NCBI GenBank assembly: GCA_947179485.1
Contig: OX359247.1
Location: 62,221,131-62,285,130, forward strand
Direction: 5' to 3'
DNA: 64,000 bases
DNA from: Allacma fusca
Lineage: Eukaryota > Arthropoda > Collembola > Symphypleona > Sminthuridae
In this document: in pieces, positions 48,216 through 59,644 of the stretch
How positions within the stretch are numbered: position 1 is the first letter of the stretch
Layout of the letters: the number at the start of each line of letters is the position of its first letter
Program-made: the position numbers and the translations under genes
The notes under the pieces: model-generated
What the model saw: the letters and a program-made list of their open reading frames with translations, nothing else
Database searches by the model: none
Told to the model about the DNA's origin: nothing

Positions 48216-48541
48216 TTGTTACCGTTAGTTCAGTTCAAACAGGGCTTTGAGTAACTTTCTTGAACGCTTTAGGCAAAAGTCAACCTACCTTCTATGTAAC
48301 TCGGGTGTTTTGATTCGCTATTTATAGGCTGCTAAAAATATATTGAGTGGGTATAGTTGTATAAGGACAAAGCATTTATTGTGGTTTTGAATAATATTAT
48401 GGGCTATTCTAATTAAGTCGTTTATTTGCAACAATGTATATTCAGGTCACTGGTATTCATACACAACAACGTTTTGCCTGATGTGCAAAGTGTATGTACG
48501 CGAAAAGTTAAGCTAATTGGGTTTCTCATTAAAACTCCAAG
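48216..48541. other. Spacer before the transposase exons
   Basis: No gene recognised. If the split transposase gene is correct, this is the 3' end of its large first intron, ending at an AG acceptor at 48540-48541 with a weak pyrimidine tract. Confidence 0.4.
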
Positions 48542-50429
48542 GACAAACTTTGCCGTTGTACTAAAACGGGGTGCAATTTGCCCACCGAATGCTAACGAAC
48601 AGTATTCAATGAGTACTATGCAATGGCATCCCCACAACAGTATCGTTTCTTGGCGGACCATATTGATATTACTGAACCTGCTCGAAGAGAAGTTCCGGAA
48701 AATAACTCCAGGCGTTCTTTTACATACAAGTATTATATTTTCTGAATTTAGAAACCCTACAAAATTGTATTGGAACACTTGATATCCTTATTGTCCATCT
48801 TTGATTTCCAGAAATATTGTGTATGTAAATTAATATAAATGATATTAATTTAAACAATAAGAAACAGTATAAAGATAAAAGGATTTCGGCATCAATTGTG
48901 CGAGAAAATGTTTCTGGCAACTCTCGGCTTGAAAGACAGTAGCTTGAGAAAAACGAAATTGAAACTACACCAAGGTATTACTTGCTTCGATGACGGTAGA
49001 GGCCGCACTAGAGGCGTCAATAAGTTTCAGATCACAGAGGAAACCAAAAATCGCATCCGGCAGCATATTATGTCATTCAAGGCAAGAGAGTCGCATTATG
49101 CAAGAAAAGACGCAGGGCCGCAACGTCGGTATTTGGATGCTGGTCTATCGCTTGCCAGAATGCATGCCATGTACACTGAAAGCATGGTCGAACAACAACT
49201 TCCCAATTGCTCGTTATCACTTTATAGGCATATTTTCAAATCGGAATTCGATTTTCGCTTTGGTAATCCCGTGAATGACAGCTATGGGTTCTGTGATGAC
49301 ATGTATGCCTCGATTTGTCGGGAAACCAGTGAATCCAAGAAAGCAATCCTAAAGAAACAACACTCCGACCATCTTGTTTTAGCCGAAAATGCTCGACATT
49401 GTCACAAAATCGACCATAATGATCCTGAGAATGGGATATTCTCAATCACAACGGACATAGAGAAGGTAATTAAACAGTAAATTAAAATACAAGCGCAAGT
49501 AGATACATCGCCATTTAGTTTAGCTAATTTGAATTACTAAACTTGTTTACATTGTTTCAGATTGGTAGTGTTAATACTAACGCTGATTCAAATTATTTTA
49601 TTAACACGTTTTATTCGTTCCTTAGTTATCGTGTGGTGAAATATTTTTTAAGAGGACATTGAGTACATTTAATTTGGGAATTCATGAAACGGGAACCAAA
49701 AATGCTTTCATGTTCTTGTGGGATCAAACTGTTGCAAAACATTCGGCTCAGGATGTCATTTCATGTCTTTGGAAGTATGTTACTGACAAATTCGAGAAGC
49801 TCGGGGATAGTCAGTTGCGATCATTCATTATCTGGTCTGATCGATGCATTGGTCAATATAACAATGGCTATATGGTTTTATTCATGAAGTTTTTAGTGAA
49901 TAAACAATACTTCACCCAAGTGGACCACAAATTTCTATGCACTGGTCATTCGTACATGGAATGTGACAGGGATTTTGGACTTGTTGAAAACAGATTTAAA
50001 GATCTTAGACCCATTGTTCCAACTGATGTGGACGAAGTCATTAAAACAGCCAGGCTGGAAAATCCATTCAATGTTACCAGAATGACACAAGCTGATTTTC
50101 TGAATTTCAATTCTTTTGCGGATCTGATTGCATTTCCCACTAACTTTAAAGTGACCAAGTTTCTACATTATCGTTATGCTGCCAATAATTCGAACAAGCT
50201 ACTGGCTAAAAGTAATCATTGTGATGATAAATGGGAAGTTTTTGATTTTCGGATGAAAAACAAAACAGTATTTTCATTCCGTGAAACTCTACTACAACAA
50301 ACAAATAGTAAAGACATTCCCATCCAGCCCGAAAAAGCACAAGATCTTCGGTCACTTATGTCTAAAATACCGGACAAAGCAAAGCATGATTTTTACGACA
50401 GCATTACAAAGTTTGTTGCCAAAAACTGA
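48542..50429 (+). pseudogene. DDE-type transposase gene, main part (3 exons, one internal stop)
   Basis: Exons 48542-48729, 48868-49465 and 49626-50429 join in frame except for one TAA at 48593-48595. The Cys-rich start reads LCRCTKTGCNLPTEC, then stop, then RTVFNEYYAMASPQQYRFLADHI. An ATG at 48623 after the stop would give 502 residues. Later motifs: CEKMFLATLGL, SHYARKDAG, SLYRHIF, FSITTDIEK joined by the splice to LSCGEIFFKRTLSTFNLG, then FMFLWDQT, IIWSDRCIGQYNN, and CTGHSYMECDRDFG. The SD-C-GQ-N and GHS-ME-D motifs mark a large family of animal DDE transposases that I cannot name with certainty (Sola-like or a DUF7869-type family). The probable first exon lies at 33860-34064. Only the one stop and a frameshift in the first exon argue for decay, so it may be young. 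Domestication cannot be excluded. Confidence 0.6.
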
Positions 50430-50563
50430 TAGAACCCGCTATACTTCTTTGACACTTGTTTTGAATAGTATTACAATATTTTATGAAACACGTGTATTAA
50501 AACATCCAAACATAATCATTAAGGAGAAAGCCACATTTACCTGAAACCCACTCTCTTGTCAAG

Positions 50564-50604
<41 letters not shown>

Positions 50605-51789
50605 CTGCTGTGTATTGAATTATGTGAAATACCATTCACTTATTAAAACTTATTATCACTGTTGAAATTGCATAGAAGGGGCTCGTGTCTACTTTGATGA
50701 CCTGGCCGATGCATCTCGACAACTTTTTCGAAAGGAGCTGGATTGCACTTGGCTATTTATGGTTTTTCAAACATCTTGCACAGTACATTACATCTTCAAA
50801 TAATTTGATTCTTTTTTACAGCAGTATAATGTAATGATCCAAAGAATTTATATGATCCTTAGAATGTGCTCTGGACGTGATCTAAAGTTTAATCACTTTT
50901 AGACCTGTCCTCACCACTCAAGGAACCTTGATTGTCCCATTGTTACGAGTATTACATTCAAGTCAATGTTCCGGAATTTGTAAGATTGAGCTTACCGGGG
51001 AGCTAATTCCAAATTTGAATGAAGTAAAGGGAGCAGTTCGTTAACATGTTTAATAAGGAAAAAACCAGGTCTTGGTGGCTTTTATCGTGTAACAGTGTAT
51101 TGGTTTTAGTATGAATATATAATCGTTGAGGTTCATATGTTTATATTCTATGATATTAAATAAAGCATTTACAACGATTCAAGGTTTGCTTTTACGCGGA
51201 TTTTTGTCTCATTTATTTTGTTTTCTTAGAGATAATAAATTAATGGTTCTGTTGCTTTTTGTGAGTATGAGATCCGTGTAACAGTATACAGTATTTGTCA
51301 GTTTTTTGCAGCCTTAAAACTTAGTTTCTGCAAAACAAAAAATATTTTAGTGCCCACACTGTTCAACCACATTTTAGTGAGAACACTGCAGAATAATAAA
51401 ATTACATTGTTGTACAGGTTCACTTTAGTCCACAGCCATGATTGTGAGATCTCCCCAAAAATCCTGGAAAGCCAATGCGAGCGCAGACACTGACAAGAAT
51501 ATATAGCCACTGAGCCAATTGCCACAAATGTGTCCATTACGACTTAAGCACATTGACTCTTGCATAACGTTTTCCGAACCGAAACCCCCGTCCCCTCATA
51601 TTCTAACCACGTACATCCAATTGCATTAAACAACAGTGGTCATGATCGTTCAAGTTGTCTTCAGCTAAAACTAATATTTAATGTGTCACAAAAGCTGAGT
51701 TTAAAGCCTGGGAACAGCGACAATCTAAAGTGTCGCACGAAAGTACAACAAAATATATTCTCTCGGTTCTAAACCGAATCCAGGGTAAA
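50430..51789. other. Spacer with a (TA)n tract, no gene recognised
   Basis: A (TA)n microsatellite lies at about 50565-50602. A short coding-like stretch at about 50669-50790 (VYFDDLADASRQLFRKEL) has no recognised family or flanking exons. The rest shows nothing supportable. Confidence 0.45.
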
Positions 51790-51794
51790 CCTAA

Positions 51795-51919
51795 ATTAAC
51801 CATATAGTTTTATTGAGATCCTTCCTTAAGCCTTCAGTCATAATTTATATAGTATCCTTCACCAAATTCCGTCTTCATTAATATTTTATTTTTGTATGCG
51901 AGACAACAAAGTCAAGAGA
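51795..51919 (-). repeat. GAAGG-family repeat, right half of a split copy
   Basis: The reverse complement aligns with 27482-27590 of the uninterrupted copy, starting exactly at TCTTGACTTTGTTGTCTC. Its other half is at 59645-59890 on the same strand. Confidence 0.75.
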
Positions 51920-51979
51920 CATTTACTATTCAATGCTTAAAAGGCAAACGTTGAGACATTGCATATAGTATTCATCGTA

Positions 51980-52313
51980 GTGATGCCAATGGTTTGGTCT
52001 GATCCAGATTTTATGAAACTGGTCTGGTCCAAATCACTGGACCATGGTCCAGAATACTATTGTTAGCAATTAAAAAATCACGTTTTATCCACTCAGGTTC
52101 TTCTTTTACCCGCAGAAATGCCATTTTGAGTTTGTTCCATGGGATTTCGTTTACCCATAAATTATTTTGCGTACTTTTGAGACCATGGTCGTGTGGTCTC
52201 TTCCGGTCCTGAAGCTGGACCAATTTGTATCTGTTCTGATCCAAGTGTTGGTTCAGACCGGACCATACCATACAAATCTGGGACCAGACCGGATCAGTCC
52301 AATAACGGACCAT
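51980..52313. mobile_element. MITE, GATGCCAATGGTCTGG family, copy C
   Basis: Starts TGATGCCAATGGTTTGG. The middle (about 52040-52190) is closely related to copies A and B (shared TTTGTTCCA and TTTTGCGTAC blocks). The right end is decayed to GGACCATAATCC. Same orientation as the other copies. Non-coding. Confidence 0.65.
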
Positions 52314-52837
52314 AATCCCTAATTCGTAGTTCCAATTTTTAAAACTGACGGAAGTTACGGGTTAACTGGTGACAGAGGGTAAGAAGCGAAATATGAAGAA
52401 AATGAGTTAGCCGGATTAGTTGCACGACTAATGAAGTGATCTTAGTTTTGTTTCATTGTGTCAGTACACAAATATTTGATATATTACGCTGAAGTGGTTT
52501 TGACCTCCCTAACGAAATACGTATACTGTATTTGTTTGTTAAGTTGTGAGCCGGGACTAAACAACCCTATGGTACAGGTGGCACAGTGTACCCCCCTGAT
52601 TGTATCCAGGATGGTACTGTACATAGATTGTACCCCCCTCAATTTTGACAACAAATTTCAGGTTCCAAAATTAGTAGCTCTAAATTTACCAAAATCAGAC
52701 ATTAGTGAGATCAGTTAGTAACCTAAAATGTAATTTTATTACATGAGTGTCCCCAACCACGGCTGAAAAACAGTGAAAACGTTTCTTTCCTATCAGCTCA
52801 GTGCATCATTTCGCAAAAAAGGGAGACTTATTTTGAT
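52314..52837. other. Spacer, no gene recognised
   Basis: Sequence between copy C and the hAT relic; possibly the older part of the decayed autonomous hAT element. Nothing else supported. Confidence 0.4.
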
Positions 52838-53490
52838 TTGCTCCTTCTACACATTTTGAACCCAACCGAGATTTTGAGCAAAATCGCACAAACACAGTGT
52901 TCTACTGTCAGTGGCACTGTTCAAGCCTCGAAAGTGTGCATTGACAATTTTAGAAAGCAGAAAGGGCAGAACGCCTACAGTGGGCTTTGGAATCGCATGG
53001 AGGAAGACTGTTTTCATTTAGAACGTTCTTTCTATGCCGAATCCGCAAAACACCAAAGCGGTATGGAACAGAGGTGTCCATCCTTCGAAGGATTCCAGTA
53101 GTTAGAGCACATATTGCTTAACTGGAATCAACTTGAACCAAAATCCCGAGATCACCAAGTAGGTGCTATATATATATATCAGTTTTGTACCAGTTTAATT
53201 CTGCGAGACAATCTTCAAATGACTATGATTCATGGGATCAAAGGAGTAGAGAGAAGCTCTATAACAGGATTTTTGTCATGGTTGAAGGCCGGTGTCCCAG
53301 AAGATTGTGAAATGTTCTCCGAAGTTAAGAACTTAAAAAAATGAATATTGTGCTCCCAATCAGCTGAGAGATCATTGTTCACTTTGCGGCGAATAAAAAC
53401 ATCTAAGATCCGTGATTGGACAGGAAATACTGAACCACTGCTGCGCCATTCACTGCTTCATAGATATTGCAAAATAACTGGACATTGAAG
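52838..53490 (+). pseudogene. Relic of a hAT transposase (C-terminal half)
   Basis: An 87-codon open stretch at 52838-53101 (LLHILNPTEILSKIAQTQ, FRKQKGQNAYSGLWN) resembles the middle of hAT transposases of the 52-kDa-repressor/ZMYM type. After stops and frame changes, 53362-53490 reads SAERSLFTLRRIKTSKIRDW and LLRHSLLHRYCKI, the hAT dimerisation domain (usual AERSFS-LRRIKT pattern). Several stops and shifts separate the pieces, so it is dead. It is the only hAT transposase trace in a window full of hAT-like ends and could belong to the 31-kb element or to another autonomous copy. Confidence 0.7.
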
Positions 53491-54068
53491 AGCTCATGAG
53501 AACCTTCGTGAATAATAACCATTGCCAAAAGGATTTTGGGAATTTGTAATACTTTTTACCGATCACACTGCTATGTTCTACATAAACGCAAAAGTCACAA
53601 TACATAAATACCCAAGAAACACAACTGCAAGGAAACACGCTAAATAAAAGTAAATTATTTGACGAGTTTTTATTTAAACGCAATTTAACCGGCAAATTTC
53701 TGCAAAAATGTTAACGAGAATTTATCTCATGAGGTTTTACGTTTAAAAAACGTTTATAATTTTAACTGATATCAACGTTGTATTAAAACGTGATATTAAC
53801 GGTCACATGAAGTTCATATTTTACGTGCTGTTGATATTAAAAGGCGCCACCTAGAGTCCCCACGAAGAAACACACTCGGCATGCTCAATCGTCTCGGGCT
53901 CATTGCCAGACGCATTTAATTTCATCGCGTTGAAGTGATTATATTCCTAGTGGTGTCAGTGAGTAAAATTGTTAGTTTATTGACAATTATTATCAAAAAC
54001 TAGTTTTTAGGTGATTACAGGAAATAATTGAAAGGTAAATCCGAAAACAACATTTACTTAATATTTAA

Positions 54069-56015
54069 ATGAAAGGTAAAAACAATAAATACATAAAAAG
54101 ACTTGCAAATCAAATTGGGAAAAACGTTTTTGAAGAAGATAATTATTTCCTTAAACCTTCAGAAATTGTGCTACCAGAATTCTCAATTTTTAGTGAAACT
54201 AGTTGTGAACCGCTGTCAAATTTGGCCGAAAATATTACAAGTGATTTAAGCAGTCATCAAAAATCTACAAGTTACAATAACGGCAAAAGCAGTTCATTTA
54301 AATCAAAGCTCCAACAATGGGCGATTCGAGAAAATATAACTCACAAAGCCCTAAACCATCTTCTAAAATTACTTCAAAATGGTATTGTTGAATGCCAGTC
54401 ATTTCCGGTTGACGCTCGGACTTTCCTAAAAACCCCGAGAAAAACGCCTGTCCGAAAAGTACCACCAGGGGAATATTTTCATTGCGGATTAGAAAAAGGA
54501 TTACAAAATGTTTTGTCTGGTTTGGAATTTCTTCCTAATTTTATTGAAATAGACTTGAGCACCGACGGGCTTCCAATTAGCAAAAGCAGTAGCAGTCAAG
54601 TTTGGCCGATTCAAGGGCGAATCGCCAATGTTGTTGATTCGAAGTTTTTTATAATTGGAATTTATTACGGAATCGGGAAACCTAATAATAGCCGTGAATT
54701 TTTATTTGACCTGGTAACAGAACTAAAACAACTAAATGGCAACTGTGCAATAATTGGATTTAAAAAGATACCAGTTAAAATTAGAGCAATCATCTGTGAT
54801 GCCCCAGCAAAATCGTTAGTACTTGAAACAGTGTCCCATACTGGTTATTACTCTTGTAGTAAATGCGAACAAAAGGGCAAATATTTCCAAAGACGAGTAG
54901 TTTTTTCGTCACATTGTGAAAATTTGAGAAGCGATTATTCATTTCGAAACAAAGTGCAAAAACATTATCATAAAAATATATCGATTCTCACTGAGTTAAA
55001 TATTGGACTGGTCTCTCAAGTTCCGTTAAACTATTTACACTTGGTTTTAGTTGGGGTCACCAAAAAGCTTTTAATTTTGTGGACACACGGAAAGCCAAGG
55101 CATTGCAGGTTGTCTCGGCTGAATATTATTGAAATTTCGCGACGTTTGTGTTCAGCAAGAAAGTTCATTCCCAAAGAATTTAATAGGCGACCGCGGTCAC
55201 TATCTGAACTGAAGCGTTGGAAATGCACAGAATTTAGATTATTTTTGTTGTATCTTTCTCCAGCAGTTCTTAAAGGTATATTGAAGCAAAATTTTTACAT
55301 ACATTTTATGTGCTTATTTTGTGCCATTTATATTTTGTGCTCACCAAAATTAATACAAAAATATATTGATTACGCTGAATCACTTTTGACTTACTTCGTC
55401 GGCCGCTTCGGCAGCTTGTACGGAAAAGAACAGATTTCGTACAGTGTCCACGGATTATTACATTTAGCCGCAGACGCCAGAAAATTCGGTACATTAGGCA
55501 ATTTTAGCACATTTTGTTTTGAAAATAAATTACAAGACATAAAAAGAAAAATTCGAAGCGGGAACCAACCATTGCAGCAATTTGTTCGCCGAATTTCAGA
55601 AGAACAAGTTTCAGGCTCACCAATTCGATCACTAAAAAATACAGTTTGGATTTCGGAGCACACCAGTTGTCCTCTGGTCAAGAAACTACAAGATTGTATG
55701 CAATTTAGATCTTATATGCACAATGGAATTCTTTTGAGTTCTTCGCAAGGAAATAATTATCTTCTTACATCCACGAAGAAAATTTGTTTAATCAAAAATA
55801 TTTTAAAATGCAATGACAATGCCGTTATAATAGGCCAACAATTTAACACAGAACCGTTTTTTACCCACGCTTGCAAGTCGAATATTTTGAATATCTTTAA
55901 ATTTAAAGAGAACCGTAAAGCCAAACTTGATGTTTTACCTGTCGAAAGTATCATTTGTAAAATCGTGGTTAATGTTTATGGTGAATACTTTACAGCTGTT
56001 CCGCTTCTTCATTAA
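54069..56015 (+). CDS. T2 transposase, Tnp2-like, open but with PLN in place of PLD
   Basis: A 648-residue frame colinear with the T1 transposase. Motifs: WAIRENITHKALNHLL (84-99), STDGLPISKSSSSQVWPI (Asp166), CDAPAKSL (Asp244), CSKC, PLNYLHLVLVGVTKKL (319-334), WKCTEFRLFLLYLSP, SYSVHGLLHLA, and CFENKLQDIKR (Glu485). The Asp that follows PL in T1 (and in relatives as I remember them) is Asn321 here, and the following YMH is YLH. If that Asp matters for folding or catalysis the enzyme may be weak or dead; the three other acids are kept. The stop lies 16 bp before the ATG of the accessory gene. Confidence 0.8.
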   Translation: MKGKNNKYIKRLANQIGKNVFEEDNYFLKPSEIVLPEFSIFSETSCEPLSNLAENITSDLSSHQKSTSYNNGKSSSFKSKLQQWAIRENITHKALNHLLKLLQNGIVECQSFPVDARTFLKTPRKTPVRKVPPGEYFHCGLEKGLQNVLSGLEFLPNFIEIDLSTDGLPISKSSSSQVWPIQGRIANVVDSKFFIIGIYYGIGKPNNSREFLFDLVTELKQLNGNCAIIGFKKIPVKIRAIICDAPAKSLVLETVSHTGYYSCSKCEQKGKYFQRRVVFSSHCENLRSDYSFRNKVQKHYHKNISILTELNIGLVSQVPLNYLHLVLVGVTKKLLILWTHGKPRHCRLSRLNIIEISRRLCSARKFIPKEFNRRPRSLSELKRWKCTEFRLFLLYLSPAVLKGILKQNFYIHFMCLFCAIYILCSPKLIQKYIDYAESLLTYFVGRFGSLYGKEQISYSVHGLLHLAADARKFGTLGNFSTFCFENKLQDIKRKIRSGNQPLQQFVRRISEEQVSGSPIRSLKNTVWISEHTSCPLVKKLQDCMQFRSYMHNGILLSSSQGNNYLLTSTKKICLIKNILKCNDNAVIIGQQFNTEPFFTHACKSNILNIFKFKENRKAKLDVLPVESIICKIVVNVYGEYFTAVPLLH

Positions 56016-56031
56016 AGATATTTAGAGAAGA

Positions 56032-58302
56032 ATGAGCTTTGTCGTGGTTCAATTTAAAGGGGTAGAAGTCGATGTTATTCCCAGAAATTGGATTTTGACC
56101 ATGGCCGAAAGGCTCATTGGCCACTAAAGAATGTCTCAAAATCCGTTAACAAAATGGTCAATCCGGAAAATAAAGGCTGGAAGGACGTCATAATAACTGA
56201 AATCCATGGATACTACAGTATAATTTCAATTCCATTAATTTGTTTTAACAGGACTTGTTATCGCGTCAATATTATGTATTAGTTATAAAGGGGTGTTTTA
56301 TATTGTAATTATTTTCTATGATTCCGATTCAGTATTGGAAGCACGGAAAAAGTCGGCGAGAGTTGAAAAGGATATTGATACCAGTGACACTAATGGAAAA
56401 CGGAAGCGCATACCGAACAAAATGTTACACGAGCATTTGTGGGATATTTCTCGAAAGAAGAGCAAAACTGTTCCTTCATCTTCATCCAGCAGCGTTATTT
56501 CCTCAGGAGGAAATATGTCATTACCACGGATGTCTCCATCCCATTCTGGTATTCCAAATCAAGGTTCTAAACCAACGGAACATGTCAAGAATATTGCTGG
56601 TGAGCGAAATATTTTTCTGGCTAATTAGCCAAAATTGTGAGTGAATCCTTTTAAACAAAACTTTTGATGAGCAAAGGTTTTTGTAAAATAATATTTATAT
56701 AACGATTATCAATATTCAAGTATATTAATTTACGTTAATCCATTTAATCTTTCTATATTAGCATGAATATTGAAATATTTCAGTTATATAGAATATTTAT
56801 TTGACTATGCAAGTATGATATACCAAAACATTCCATCTGTCTGATTTTGCACAAAATCTACGAAATCTCAGAATTGTGGAGTGTTGAGGGGGTGAACTAA
56901 ACACCAGTGCAAACAAATTGTAACACGTTGTTCTGGGTGGGGGAGTCGCAAAGTTCGATGGTGGTCGTAGCTATTACTAGGTCTCAATTGATCCGATTTT
57001 GTTAATATACGGTATACAGATTTCTGATATTTTCTCAATAGGAGCCCGAGTCAGAAAGCTGAAAATCTGAATTTTATTGTTTGCTAGAAGTTTTTGCCCT
57101 TTTCGGATTTTGACACTTTTGTTGCACTAGAAATCCATAGAATGTTTTGGGAGACATCAATAACAAATTTAAATCTGTTCAATTTAATAAACTACAATTT
57201 TAATACCGACTTGATACTGGCCTCTCATGGAATTTTAGTTACGTTCCAAGGAAGTGTCAGAATCCTAAAAAAACAAATGTCAATTGTTTAAAATTCAGGC
57301 ACGGTTAAATGTTCAGGTGAATCATATTTGTAAGGTTTCATTTAAACTTTTCGTTGTTGCAGCGCAAGAATCACATCATTTACCAAGCTCTGATGATGAC
57401 TCAAGTCCTGAACAACATCTGCAGGTCGTTTCTGCTCCTGGACTTCGAGACAGTTCAAGGATGTCTCAGGACGGATTTCTGAATGTCAGGTCATTGGATA
57501 AAAGTACGTTCCAATAAATCTATAGTGTTTACAGTTGGCACACTTATTAAAAATCTATACTTGTAAAATATGCTCCGGTAAATTGTTAAAGAATCATATC
57601 TCTAATTAAGCCCGCATTTATTCGTTTTTAAATTGTATTTATTTTTAATTCGTTTAGAGTTCCAACAACACGTTGTCTCAACTCTTGCTTACTTAAAATT
57701 GCGACTTGATCAAATTCATGAGAACCAGGTACAGATTCAGGAACGATTATCGAGAAGCACATCGGGACATCTACCGACCATCACCCTATCGCTTCCAGTT
57801 AAATCACTTGAAGATTTGGATGAACTTGAATGGAAAGTTACCAACAACCCTGAGCAATACGCGGAGCTTGTAAATTATTATATGGTTTCAAAAATATTAC
57901 TAAAATTGTGTCACCTTCCAAATTCTGCAAATTAAATTTATTAGGCAACAAGGCTCGACTGGGTTGGAGGGAAAAATGTCCGTGATTGCACATTCAAGAC
58001 AATGCAAAAAGTGCTTACAAATGAGGTTGCGTGCGGGTTGAATTGGGTTGGACACAACGGCAAGAAAGGCCTCAAGTATTATGAATTGTCGACCATAATT
58101 TCAAGTAAAGCATTAATTTAATTTTGGAATGTCTATTAAAATATTATTTGTCATCTTGGATGCTTAAATTTAATCATGTGTAATATTTTTAGATTGCATT
58201 CACGGATTTTTTGAAAAGAAGGACGGAAATATAGCAAGCATCGAATCAGCAATGAATGACTGGTTAAAGGCTGCACCTACTCGGGCATCCAATGCTGCGT
58301 GA
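56032..58302 (+). pseudogene. T2 accessory gene with DUF4806-like domain, frameshifted in exon 1
   Basis: Exons 56032-56217, 56333-56599, 57363-57503, 57658-57884, 57945-58104 and 58193-58302. The total, 1091 nt, is one base short of a multiple of three. The start reads FVVVQFKGVEVDVIPRNW, like T1 ORF1. At about 56092 the frame must shift by one base to continue FDHGRKAHWPLKN and GYY; without it a TAA follows within 20 codons. The rest is clean: LEARKKSARVEKD, a Ser-rich middle, LPVKSLEDLDELEWKV, WVGGKNVRDCTFKTMQKVL, and a final IESAMNDWLKAAPTRAS. The 160-nt exon and the phases match T1. I infer a single-base deletion; a base-calling error is possible. Confidence 0.75.
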
Positions 58303-58937
58303 ATATATTATTGTTTAGCGCTTTTTATTTACAAATTATTAGGAATTAGATCATCAACAATTAAAAATATTTTTTGTTTCAGAGCGAAGAAGAATGGCAA
58401 CTCCGTCTCTAACTAAATCGAATCCATTACTTATGAATGTGAATCTTTGTATTATTACTAATATTCTAAATACTAGTTATTTGGTTTAAATTGCTCTTGA
58501 TGATATTGTTACTATTATTGACACCATTGAATTGGTAAGTTTATACTGATTTTGTAATGTAAGCGAGCTCAACTGCATTTGTGTAACAATATAAGGTAAT
58601 CACAACCGGAATAAAAATGTTTCGACTGAGCTTGTAAAGTTAAAATATCCTTTCCATAAAATAATAAATTTTAGCACGTATTGTTACTGTAAATATTCGC
58701 GCTTAATAATAAATGCTAATTTAGCGTAAATTATAGGGCATTTTTGCATTAAATTATAGGTTTTTAAAAAACGTGAATATCGCGAAAATCAATTGACGTT
58801 TGCAAAGTGGAACTTTTTAACTTGATATAACCGCTCCGTTCACCATTATTTAACGTTAATGGGCGGTAAAATTAACGTGCCGGGTAAAGTTTCCGACGTT
58901 CTATTTACATTAAATTTACGCATTTGTGTTTCTTGGG

Positions 58938-59640
58938 TAAAACAATAAGAACATATGATATATTTTGTCATTTACTTGAATCATTTTTGGCGATGGTCGT
59001 TGTACCACCCACTTTTCCTGACGTTGTTTAGTCCCTGGTTGTGAGTGCGCAAATATGATAGAATGGAAATTTATAGCCAATGAGTATTTAAGCATGACTG
59101 TAGAATATGTATACCAAAAACCAAATTCGGAATTGTGCAAAACCTGGGTAACTCTGAACCTGTTTGACTGATTCGGGTTAACTTTTAAATGCTTTTTATT
59201 ATTGGAGAGTATGTGCAATAATTTTACGAAAAATTAGAAAGAAATAATAATAAATTATTGCATAACATCTGGGCAACTCCGAAACGGGTAGACCAATTCA
59301 GGCCATTTTATTTTCATCGCACAACTTTAGGTTACGGCGGGCCGAATGATACTGTGAACGTCACAGTAGGTGCCTTCAGTTTCAAGAGATGGGTGGGACA
59401 AATTTTGTTACAGAAAACAGCGTTCGTAGACTCGCTTCGCTCGTAAAAAGTATTCGGTACTCCCGGTACTGAATCGTCTTTAACGCAATATCAACAGTAA
59501 GTCTAGCTCGATGGCATCGAAACAGCGCTCCAGGTATCGAAGAAAGTCTCCACAGACCATGTGATTGATGACACTGCTGTTAATGTGAAAGCTTCTACCT
59601 TGAATAAAAACAAATCAACATGAAGTAGGTGCGTCGATTA
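58938..59640. other. Spacer right of T2, no gene recognised
   Basis: No coding signal with a recognisable domain. It is the right-hand part of the block (51920-59644) that separates the two halves of the GAAGG repeat. Confidence 0.45.
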
Positions 59641-59644
59641 TACG

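Larger units (their letters stand above)
53611..58937 (+). mobile_element. T2: second CACTA/EnSpm-like transposon, gene order reversed
   Basis: A 5327-bp element with perfect ends CCCAAGAAACACAA/TTGTGTTTCTTGGG and TA on both sides (53609-53610 and 58938-58939). Subterminal regions contain AACGTTAA/TTTAACGT-type repeats in both orientations. It carries a Tnp2-like transposase first and the DUF4806-type accessory gene second, both on the plus strand; T1 has the opposite order. The ends differ from T1 beyond the CCCA start, so T2 is a separate family in the same group. The accessory gene has a frameshift and the transposase a suspicious substitution. Confidence 0.85.

Noticed and set aside
48422-48782. 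118-codon frames on both strands over the same segment
   Set aside because: The transposase-like motifs (LCRCTKTGC, RTVFNEYYAM) lie in a third frame that splices correctly to the next exon; the long frames are shadows.
52838-53490. hAT relic as a functional transposase
   Set aside because: Multiple stops and frame changes separate its recognisable pieces.
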